From positions 78,298,868 to 78,362,867 of the forward strand of contig OY282607.1 in the NCBI GenBank assembly GCA_958298945.1: a stretch of DNA of 64,000 nucleotides. The letters are read 5' to 3'. A program made the position numbers and the translations under genes. Positions 11,605 to 22,700 of this stretch are shown here, one piece after another. Position 1 is the stretch's first letter. The number at the start of each line of letters is the position of its first letter. Origin of the DNA: Atherix ibis (Eukaryota; Arthropoda; Insecta; Diptera; Athericidae). Below the pieces are notes generated by a model, which was not told the DNA's origin, searched no databases, and saw only the letters and a list, made by a program, of their open reading frames with translations.

Positions 11605-12339
11605 GGAGATCAGCTTTTATTGGGTACTGGCTAAAGAAATTCTGTTTGCTATCTATTCGGAAAAATTCCTAAAATAAAAAAAAAAGTCTACGCGGTATTT
11701 TTGTCAGAGTGGAAGAACGCCTCTGGCCCAGAAGATTTATATATACCAAGATCCTCAAGGAGGCAAGGCACAATCGGGAAGGTGATCTGCGGGCAAATTG
11801 ACCTTGTCTAAAGAGCTAACAACTTGGAATTTTATTGTGCGTTGGAATTGATGAAAAGGTAGAGTTTTTAATTCCTTTAACAATCTCTGGCTCGCTATCG
11901 CATTTTTTCCCACAGTTTATGGTCAAATGAGACTAGTGCAGTCATTTTTCGTTCGTTAAATATCTTACCGGTTTTTCTCCGAAAGCTTGGCCCTATTAGA
12001 GGCTAGAAGCTCAAAAATAAAAATATTGTTTTTTTTGGCTCTGATTTGCATCTGTTCTACTCTTTAGTTTTGAATTCTTATTGATAATGTAACGATTATT
12101 AAATTTTCTGAATTCTATATCTTCATTCCATCGGTTATAGAGCTGGTTCTTGTAGTGTACGCCGAATAGATTTTATAACACTTTTGTTAACGTCCAGCGG
12201 ATTATTTATATCATTTTGTGTTGAAAATAAATTTGACTGATATACTATATTTTTCATGATATCAATATGACAAAATAAATTGAAATATACAAATGGCGTC
12301 ATTTGAGGCTTCAGGAAGCAAGAGAGATTTTGATTCACC
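11605..12339. other. Intergenic, unassigned old repeat
   Basis: The stretch at about 11690-11830 is less AT-rich than its surroundings and may be part of an old mobile element, but no motif could be named. The remainder is AT-rich without features. Confidence 0.45.
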
Positions 12340-13078
12340 GCCATTTTGATTTGAATGACATTTGTCTGTTAGCATTTGGCAGTCATAGAGAGTGGTCAAT
12401 AACAATTTATTGCAGCAACAACATTTTCAAATTATTAAAACATTTTATTTAAAAAAATTTTTCAATTGTGAATACGCAGAGAAAATTATGTGACTTTTTT
12501 TGTGTTAATCATATGCCGAGCATGTCAACCATTCAGCGTGTAATGAATAATTTTGAAAATATGCATATACTGGGGGATAAAGTGAAGAATGGGAGACAAT
12601 TAAGCCAACGTGCACCTGAAAAGATTGATGCATTGAGGCAGAGTGTTGCTGAATGTCCGGGTAGCTCTCATCGACGCCGTGCACAAGAATTGGGACTGTC
12701 TCCGTCATATTTGCTAAAAATTCTCAAAAAAGATTTGCGTATTTACCCATATAAAATTTAATTGACACAACAGCTGCAGGCAAATGACTATGAACAGCGG
12801 CGACTGGAGTGCTCGAGTTTAATAGCTCGGTATAGACGACTACCATTTTTGGCAAAAAGTCATTATTAGCGTCAAAGCACACTTCGTATTGGCAAATAAA
12901 CAGAATATCCGCTATTGGGGCACTAAAATTGGCTAATAAACAGAATATCCACTATTGGGGCACCCACCATCATAGAGTAACTGTATGGTACGGCATTTTG
13001 GCCGGCGGCATCATTGGGCCTTATTTCTTTGAGGATGCTGGAGGCAATGCTGTAACAGTTACTGGTAACCACCTATAA
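12340..13078 (+). pseudogene. DD41D (rosa-like) transposase remnant, 5' part
   Basis: The plus strand encodes NTQRKLCDFFCVNHMPSMST and the following helix-turn-helix region (12468-12761). Then, with stops, come the SDEAHF block (here SVKAHF, catalytic Asp changed) and GGIIGPYFFEDAGGNAVTVT. A 40-base tandem duplication covers 12888-12967. The element is cut off at about 13078 by mariner copy B3. Long stretches match the copies at 23163-24165 and 43346-44310 in inverse orientation. Confidence 0.75.
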
Positions 13079-13886
13079 CCATATGTAGTTTGACAGCTGA
13101 CATAGCAACGCTTGCTTGATTCTGCACAGTACTTTTTGGTTGATACCCTTTTAAATATGGAAAGTGAAAAACAGCATTTTCGGCATATTTTACTTTTATA
13201 CTATAGAAAAGATAAAAATATGGAGAAGATGTGTTAAGTGAGCGCCAATGCCAAAACTGGTTTGCAAAATTTCGATCCGCTAATTTTGATCTCGAAGATT
13301 CCCACGTTCTGGAAGACTAGTTGAAGCTGATGAAGACACAATAAAGGTATTAATTGATACAAACAGGCGAATAACAACTCGTGAGATCGCTGAGAGATTA
13401 AATTTACCAAATTCAACCGTTCATGATCATTTGAAAAGGCTAGGTTTAATCTCAAAGCTCGACATATGGGTTCCTCATCTTACGGAAAAAAATTTGTGGC
13501 GTCGCATTAACGTTTGTGATTTGCTTCTCAAACGCCAAGAAAATGATCCATTTTTGAAGCGTACGAGTATCATCACTGGGAACGAGAAATGGATTGTCTA
13601 CAACAATGTTAAGAGCAAAAGATCCTGGAGTGGAAAAGATGAACCTTCGAAAGGCAATATTCATCAAAAATAGGTTATGTTATCTGTTTGGTGAGATTTC
13701 AAAGGAATCGTTTATTTTGAGCTCCTACTGAGCAACACAACGATCAATTCTGAAGTGTACTGTCATCAGTTTGACAAATTGAATGATTCACTTAAAGAAA
13801 AAGGCCAGAATAAAATATTAATTCACTATAAGAAAATCGCCTTTCATTTTTATAAAAAAAACGATATTACTTTCCGAACAAACCAA
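13079..13886 (+). mobile_element. Mariner family B, copy 3 (5'-truncated)
   Basis: It starts abruptly inside the family B sequence (GACAGCTGACATAGCAACG) with no left terminal repeat, and ends at 13886 with TA following. The relic encodes ERLNLPNSTVHD, the KLDIWVPHL region and the first catalytic block, altered to TGNEKW. The catalytic Asp is therefore lost. The C-terminal half is mostly deleted. Confidence 0.85.
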
Positions 13887-14013
13887 TAGTTTATTTACAA
13901 TATCGTCATAATATGCATCATTATCAATGCCTTAATCGGAAGAAAAATCATTTTCCCAAATATCTCCTTATCCCATAAATATTTTCTACTTATTTTCCCA
14001 CTTAAAATATATA

Positions 14014-15284
14014 CACAGTGTGTTCCAAAAAACAGAGCTTTATATTTAAATCATAAAACATGCAGCGCCATCTATATAATATGCATTATTGAAAAGATAC
14101 ATTCATTTCTTTCAAACGCACCTAAATTCATGTAAATCGGAAAAGGTGTACTAATGTTACAAAAAAAATGGAACAAAGAGCAAATATAAAATTTTGTGTT
14201 AAACTTGAAAAAAAATTCGCTGAGACATACGAATTGATGGAAAAAGTTTATGGTGATGATTGTATGTGTCGTACTCAAGTTTATACGCGGTTTACACGAT
14301 TTAAAAATGGTCGTGAGGATTTAAATGACTACCTAAGGCCAGGTCGTCCAGAAGCTAGTAATCGTGCTGAATTGGTGGAACAAGTCCATGAAATCATTGG
14401 TATCGATACAAATTTTACTACGAGAATGTTGGCTGAGGAATTAAATACGAGTAAAAACACTATTTGGAGAATTTTAACTGAAGATTTGGGTAAAAGAAAG
14501 GACTGTGCGTGTTTTGTTTTTAACAACTCATGAATTAAATGAAGACCAAAAAATCGCTCGTGTGGAGCATTGCAAAGACATTGTTGACACTGCTGAAAAC
14601 GATCCAGACTTTCTTGATTCGATCATAACTAGTGATGAGTCATGGCGCTTTAAATATGACCCTGAAACTAAGCGTCAATCTGCTGAATGGAAGTCCAAAG
14701 GCGAGCCAAAACCAAATAAAATTGCGTTTTCAGAAGTCTCGTGTCAAGGCAATGTTGATTACTTTTTATGATTCGAAGGGTATTGTCCACAAGGAATTTG
14801 TTTCAGAAGGTCGAATTGTTAATGGAGAATACTATTTAGGCGTTTTAGATCGTTTGTGGAAAAGAATTGGTCGTGTTAGACCTGAATATCCAGCAGGAAA
14901 ACAGCTGTTTTTATTGCACGATAATGCACCACCTCACAAAAGTGAACGAATTTTTGATGAAAAAACGGATTTCTCTCATCAACCATCCTCCATATTCGCC
15001 TGATCTATCACCATGTGACTATTTTCTATATCCAAAACTGAAAACCAAGATGAAAGGAGCATTTTATGATGATATCCCAGCCATTCAAGCAGCCGTAACC
15101 GAGGTGCTGAAGAACATTCCTATAAATGACATAAAAAAATCTATTCATGCGCTGGTTGATCGTTCCAAACGTTGTATTGAGTCTAATTGAACCTATTTTG
15201 AGTAAATAATAACTTTCAAATATTAATATAATGTGTATTTTATTCTATATCCAAAAAGTTTGGTTATTTTTGGGACACACTGTG
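14014..15284 (+). mobile_element. Mariner family C, full-length inactive copy
   Basis: A 1,271-base element between TA dinucleotides with termini CACAGTGTGTTCC and its reverse complement. Transposase starts at 14168 (MEQRANIKFCVKLEKK) and ends at 15190 (RSKRCIESN). It shows the HTH region (RTQVYTRFTRFKNGREDLND, RPGRPE), first Asp in TSDESW, second in LLHDNAPPHK and third in SPDLSPCDYFLYPKLK. The reading passes through three frames, with shifts near 14510, 14740 and 14950, so the protein is broken. The overall layout is that of a DD34D mariner of ordinary size. Confidence 0.93.
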
Positions 15285-15646
15285 TAAACAAAACAGCTGC
15301 AAACGTTCACTTTAAGTCCAGTCGCTAAGACTTATTTTGTAAAACTGATTGATAGCGGCAGGATAAAAGATAAAATCAGTCATTTTGAAGTATTTTTTTA
15401 TCTGAAAGTATTTTTTACCTAATTCTTTATAATAATTTAACATGTTTTTAACTGAAGCAATATAATTTTGCACTTTAATATTAGTAACCATGGGACAGAA
15501 AGGTTTAAAAATAAAAATTTAATAATTGTCTTGACCAGTAGTTTAATCATATATATATAAGTTCTAATATAGTAAAAACATTTACTTAACATATACTAAC
15601 CAAATATATTATAAAAAAAAAATTTAACAAATTGTAGGACTTGAAA
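15285..15646 (+). promoter_or_regulatory. 5' flank of the complete ABCA gene
   Basis: AT-rich sequence between mariner C and the ATG at 15647. An acceptor-like tract ending AG at 15636-15637 lies 9 bases before the start codon, so a non-coding 5' exon probably exists upstream. No TATA box or initiator could be chosen with confidence. Confidence 0.35.
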
Positions 15647-16706
15647 ATGGTGTCTAGCAACTGGAGGAAATTCTGTCTGCTTATGTGGAAGAACTGGCTA
15701 ATAGAATGGCGTAACAAATTAAAGTTGGTTTCCCAAATAATGGTGCCCATATTTCTCTGCCTGATATTGGTCTTTCTGCGTTCTATGACGAAGCCTACCT
15801 ATTTCCGTAATCCAACACGATACAATCCGTTGCCTGTCGATTCATTCAACTATTTAAGGTAATGTATTGCATAAACGTATCCGTCGAAAGGCGTGATTTA
15901 TGGTATTAAAGAGCTTTTTTTTTGGAATTTCAGAAATTTATCAAATGTACTACTCACAATTGGTTATTATCCAAAAAATAAATTTACAAATAAATTAATG
16001 ATATTGTCGATGCGGTCGGTAAATTTTACATCTTTTCCGACTGGCTTTGATAACGTAACTGAATTGGAGGAGAACGTATTCAAAAGAAATTTGATAGCTG
16101 GTGTTATTTTTAATATGGGATCTTATAATGGGACAAGTGAAGTTTATCCAAAACATTTATCGTACACGTTACGATTTCCTCCGGAGCTAAGATTCAATGC
16201 ATCGTCTCTCCGCATCTGGCCAATAAATACCAGGTATCCAACGGTGATATTTAGCGGGCCAAGAAATCTAGAAGATTCCGATGGCGGTGCACCAGGTGCT
16301 TATGTCCGAGAGGGTTTTATCGCCCTTCAACATGCTATCTCAACATCGTATATCAAAGTGGCTATGAACAAAAATATTCTTCTGCCAAATGTTATGCTCC
16401 AACGATATCCATATCCAGGATTCATAGTTGATCGTTTTCTTGACCATCAGAGCGTACTGATGCCATTAATATTTGTGGCTTGTTTCGGAATACCAGCAAG
16501 CTACTTCATCAAGGTACAGAAATTTAATAACTTTTTCATCACTTATCCTTCATTTTCAATAGAATTTAGCCCTAGAAAAGGAGAAAAAACAAAAAGAAAT
16601 TATGAATATTATGGGACTCGATAATTCACTACATTTTATTGCTTGGTTTTTGAAATCCTTAATATTACTAACATTAACATCACTTTTAATTGTCGGATTA
16701 ATTAAG
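15647..16706 (+). CDS. ABCA exons 1-3: first membrane helix, outer loop, helices
   Basis: Residues 1-312. A cytosolic N-terminus (NWRKFCLLMWKNWLIEWRN, typical of ABCA proteins) leads into the first membrane helix at about residues 27-45. The large outer loop, with NxT/NxS sites, fills exon 2, and helices resume near residue 246 (VLMPLIFVACFGIPASYFI). Exon 3 carries EKEKKQKEIMNIMGLDNSL, the conserved ABCA intracellular link, followed by a helix. Introns 1-3 are 75, 49 and 62 bases. Confidence 0.88.
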
Positions 16707-19700
16707 GTAAGATGATTGATTAAAATATTGTTTTCTATTTAATTTTTTTTTGTGTATTTATTTTGAAGATTCCATGGAAACCAGGAGCTGCAATTCTACC
16801 TCATTCACATTGGACTGTAGTTGCGATCTGTTTTCTTGTCTACAGTATTAGCGTGATCGGATTTTGTTTTATGGTGTCGACATTTTTCTCGAAGGCCACT
16901 ACTGCCTATTCTATAGGATCCCTCATCTATAGTCTGGCATTCATTCCAATCATTCTGTTTTTTAGTGATGCTACTACAGTTAGCACTTTAGGACAAAAGA
17001 TCGGATTCAGCTTCTTAATGAATTCTGCCTTTGGGTTCGCATTACAACTGATTTTGAACTTGGAACGAGCCGAAGAGGGATTACAATGGAAGCACATTTT
17101 TGAATCGGATTTGGTAGCGGATCTATTACCTTTCGGTTTCTATCTGGTAATGATGATCCTCGATACTATATTATATTTGCTAGTTGCTTCATACTGTTCA
17201 AGAGTCTTTCCTGGTGAATATGGTGTGCCCGAACCGTGGTATTTCTTGTGCACAAGTAAATTCTGGTGTGGCAAGGAGTTCGATAGCTGTATAACAGATG
17301 ATGAGAATGTTGTCAATTTATTATTGAATAAACAAAGTTTCGAAGAGGAACCCTGCGAAAAGTATGCTGGAATTCAAATCAGGAATCTTGGAAAGGAATA
17401 CAATACAAATAAAATGGCTGTCAAGAATTTCACGATGAACTTGTACGAGGATCAAATAACAGCACTCCTTGGGCATAATGGTGCTGGAAAATCAACTCTG
17501 ATAGCGATGCTAACGGGAATGTTTACTCCATCATCGGGCACAGCCATTATCAATGGCAGCGATATTCGAACTAACATGCGAGGTGTACGATTGTCATTAG
17601 GCTATTGTCCCCAGGAGAACGTACTTTTCGATCACATGACTGTTTCGGAACATTTGCAATTTTATTGTGCAATGAAAGGCTTGGACAGCGAAGAGTCCGA
17701 AGCAAACATTTTCAAATATCTAAATACTATGGAATTGGATGATAAAAAGGATGATTTACCATGCACACTATCAGGAGGAATGCAGAGGAAACTTTGTTTG
17801 GCAATAGCATTGTGTGGTACTAGTAAAATAGTATTTTGTGATGAGCCCACGTCTGGTATGGATCCAACTGCCCGACGACAAGTCTGGGATTTATTGCAGC
17901 GTGAGAAAATTGGCCGCACCATTCTCCTATCAACCCATTTTATGGACGAAGCTGATGTTCTAGGTGATCGTATTGCTATCATGGCCAATGGAACACTGCA
18001 AGCTTGTGGCTCACCATTTTTTCTGAAAAAAACCTTCGGAATGGGATATCGTTTGGTTCGTATACATTTTGCATTTGTTTTTCTTCCGTATATTTTTTAA
18101 AATTAACATCTATTCTTACAATATTTACAATAAAAATAATTTTTTTTTCTCAAACTGACGAAGTATACTTTAGTAAAAAAATTAAATTTAGCTAAATATT
18201 TAGGAAATTTCAATTGTTGTGATTTAATTTTACTGCACTTATTTTATATATATTGGGTTGTTCGGAAAGTAATTTCGTTTTTTTTTTATAAAAATGAAAG
18301 ACGATTTTCTTATAGTGAATTAATATTTTATTCAATTAAATATTGTCCAGTCTGATCCAGTACCCTTTGGCCTCTTTCTGGCAGTAGCATGATTCCACGC
18401 TCATAAAGTGTTTGTTCTTTGCTGGAAAAAAATATGATCCAAGTGATTTTTGACCTCATTTGAATTCCGGTACAGAGCGGAAAAAATGATAATCGGAAGG
18501 TGCTAGGTCTGGAGAGTATGGTGAATATGGCAGTATATCCTATTCAAGCTCTAGAAAAGCTTTTGTGGAGTGGTCAAACTTGTATGTGGTTTCGCATTAT
18601 CCTGTTGGAACACTATACATTTCCTATTGAATAATTCTGGCATTTTTTTCTTTACCAACTGATGACAGTACACTTCAAAATTGATCGTTGTGTTGCTCGG
18701 TAGAAGCTCAAAATAAACGATTCCTTTGAAATCTCACCAAACAGATAGCATTATCTTTTTTTGATGGATATTGGTTTTCGAAGTGCTTGGAGCCGGTTCA
18801 TCTTTTCTACTCCAGGATCTACTCCAGGTTGCGCTTAACATTGTTGTAGACAACCCATTTCTCGTTCCCAGTGATGATACGCTTCAAAAATGGATCATTT
18901 TCTTGGCGTTTGAGAAGCAAATCACAAACGTTAATTTTACAAATCAGTTTTGGCACTGGCGCTCACTTAACACATCTTCTCCATACACATCGGGTAATTT
19001 TTTTGTTTGCTTGAACAGCATTTTTGTCTTTTCTATAGTAAAAAAGTAAAATATGCCGAAAATGCTATTTTTCACTTTCCATGTTTAAAAGGGTATCATC
19101 AACCAAAAGCTACTGTGCATAATCAATCGAATTTTTTCATAAACAAGCCTTGCTATGTCAGCTATCAAAATACATATGATTATGTGGCTTAAGTTTGAAG
19201 TTGGTTGTAAAAAAATACAATTAAGTCCTCTGTTGAGAAAAACCGAACAACCCAATATATAAATATTAGCTGTCTTCCATTGGAAAAAATTTTGCTACTC
19301 ACAAGTATATACTTGGGAGTAGATGCCCAATGGAACACAAAATTTACTGACAGAAGTAAAATATAACCTCAAAATAGTCAACAACAATACTGAGTTTATT
19401 CAGCTTGTCAACGTGAAGTGAAGTGAATGTATTTCGTACAACCTTTGAATTTGATAAATTTACTTCAACATAACCAACGAACCCGCTAAGCGATCTATTT
19501 TCATTTTGAGATGGGAACTAAAATCCCCCTACCTTAAATTGTATACGTAACTACTTTTGCGATCTACTCATTTGTATAAGCAAGAGTAGCTGCGGGTAGC
19601 TAGAAGTATTTGTGAGTAGCAAAATTTTCTCAATGGAAGACAGCTATTGTATGATATGTGGCAAAAAAGTAATGGTGCCGTATCACTGAAAGCGATCTGG

Positions 19701-22700
19701 TGAGACTAAGGAATTCCACTCAAAATAACTTGTATGTTGGTCCCTCCTAAATATGCAGTAAATCATCTGATAAATACGCAACCCTATTTAGCGTTATAAG
19801 TGCCATAAAATTTAGTTTTAAGCTTGGTGAATCCACGTGCTTGACTTACGAAAGTTGAAACGAGCCTATTGGGAATATTTTGTTATCAAAAGTAGTATAA
19901 AATATTTTTTGAATGGCCGACAAGCAGTGGAAGACGAACGTTGCTTAGGAAGGTTGTCAACATTGGAAACGAATAAAAATGTGGAACGGTTGAAGACTCT
20001 CGTCCAGGCCATCAACGAATTTTTATCGGTAAATGGAATTCCGGTGGTTTTGCTACCCTTATTTACCTTATTGAGGTACGTATGCTACCCTTTAGTTCCC
20101 CGAATTTAAAAAAAACACTTGAGATGGTGTCTTTTCATTTCTTTCTTTAATTGGCAGCACCATAGGCCTAATTTTCTACAACATTTATACATCCGATATT
20201 AAAATTTTTCCTAACACCTTCTTTGTAACATATGTTGGTGATACGATGAAGGCTATCTTCGTCAACGTTTTTTTGTCAGATAAAGCATTTCAGATGATTC
20301 TCCAGATTCTCTGTTCACTTGATCTTAGTCTATTGGGACTTTTTTTTATTCCTAAGGTCAAAAACCACTTGGCCATCTAAGTTACCAAAGGAGTGTTACC
20401 GATAAAGTTGAAGCCAATTTCAGCTGAAGTCTTTCAGCGCTGTTAGAAAGAGTGAAAACAACGCCTCCACCAATGTTAAGCTGCCCAAGAGACAACTACT
20501 TTGAAGAGGATAACATTCCTTTTCAAAGTAGTATAAAAATAGAATAAAGTCATTACACAACTCGTATTTTTTATTAATCAATTGTTGTAAATAAAAAACT
20601 AACAATTAAAAAACAATTCTATTTTAGACATGCGAAAAAGGAAATCAATGTAAAGTAGTATCAGTAAATAATTTATTACAAAAATATATACCCGGAATTT
20701 ATGTGGATACAAATACAGCATCGGAACTCTCCTATAAGCTTCCCGAAGAGCACGTACCACAATTTGAGAATATTTTATCAGATTTAGAAGAGAATTGCAA
20801 CGATTTAAATATAAATGGTTTTGGAATTTCACCGACAACACTGGAGGAGGTTTTTCTCCGGATCATAATTAAACAACAGAGTTCGGCAATAAAAACAGCG
20901 TCCGATCTGGACAATGATCATGAACAATTAGATTTAGCCAATCTACCAACTAGTAAACGTAAGATAAAAGAGAAAATATTCTTATTAATACATATGCATA
21001 GATATAGGATATCGTTATTATTCGATTATTTTTATTTTTTAGATAAGCATGGATTAGTAAGTAGATCATTTTTAGCCAGTTTAAATTTGATTCGAATGCA
21101 ATTTCAAGCGATGCTATCGAAAAAGTTTATTTATTCGAAAAGAAATTGGCTAACTCTGCTAATAAATACTCTGATACCATTGATATTTTTACTAATTGCC
21201 GTTATTAATACAGAAGTTGATACAAAAGATCTTGAATTCATACCTTTAAGAATGAATATTGACTCTTATCCAAAGACAGTGAGCATTGTTGAATTTAATC
21301 CGAACAATATCGAACAAAATTCCACTAATATGCAAATATTGGCACAGTATGAGAGTTTTATTAGGTCGTTCGGTAGTGAACAGAAAATTGAAAAAATCCA
21401 TGGGAATATTCAAAATCATATTTTACAATTGGCTAAAACGAATTTATTAAAAGTCAATTCGGAATATTTGATTGGAGCAACAATTGGCCCCAAGAATCTT
21501 ATTGCTTGGTTCAACAATCAAGCTTATCATACAGCATCGGTATCTTTAAATCATCTTCATAATGCAATTCTAAAGTAAAACCGACAAAAAAAATCCATTC
21601 AATAAAAAGATTTCTATATTTATTCATTTGTATTGTGTTTTAGAGTGTATGCAGATCCTATGTACAGTATTGAAGTTATCAATGAACCTTTCCCTTTAAG
21701 CGTTCAATATAAGACACACAACCTAGCTGTGGTTAGTAATTTTGGAATCAGTTTCGTCTACAATGTGTGCTTCGCTTTTTCATTTTTGGGAGCATATTAT
21801 TCAATATTTTCCATCAAAGAAAGAGTAACCAAATCCAAGTTACTTCAATTCATATGTGGTGCTAAAAAGATTATTTTTTGGCTGTCGACATTCATTTTCG
21901 ATCTTGGAATTTATCTCACTGTGGCTACAATCGGAATTTTCATCATAGCAACCTCATTTAATGAAAATTTGGCAGGCCTAACTGGAATTGGTATGATTTT
22001 TATTATTTAATAAATTTTGAAAATAATTATATTTTATATTTGTTTGTTTAGGAACACTTTATGCCATCTTCATATTATTTGGATTTGCTATACTGCCATT
22101 TGTATATTTACTATCGCTGTTGTTTAGTGAAGTTTCAAATGGATACTCGAGTGTATGGCTGATAAGCTACATTTCAGGTAAAATAACCTTTTAGGCATTA
22201 ATTCTTCTTAGTAAATGTTTTTGCGTAATATTTTGTAAATAATCTTTAAAAAAACTTGCATACCAATTGGTGCTTTGGAAAGTAAAGTTATATAAAATAC
22301 GAGGTCTGTGCAAAAATTATCGCAAATTTTGAATGTCTGCGGGTTACGTATTTTCAATTTTCGATTTTTTTGGCGTTATGTTGGTAATCATTATGCCGAC
22401 CAATTCGGCCATTTTGAATATTATTTATGCCGACCAATTCGGCCATTTTGAATATTAAGTTGAATTGATTGAAATAAATTTTTCCTCTCTTCAATTTTAT
22501 AACGGAAACTAATATGTTCCGTAAAATTTAACCTCTTCTAATTGATCTTTTCAACCAACTATCGGCCAGTTTTATTAGGTAAGCTGGCAATACTAAAATA
22601 CATGTAATATGAAGTCACGAAATGGCCTTTGGCTCTTGACTCAGAGACCTTATAACAAACAAACAAAGCAAAACAAAAAGCATAGAGGGATGGCGTCTGG

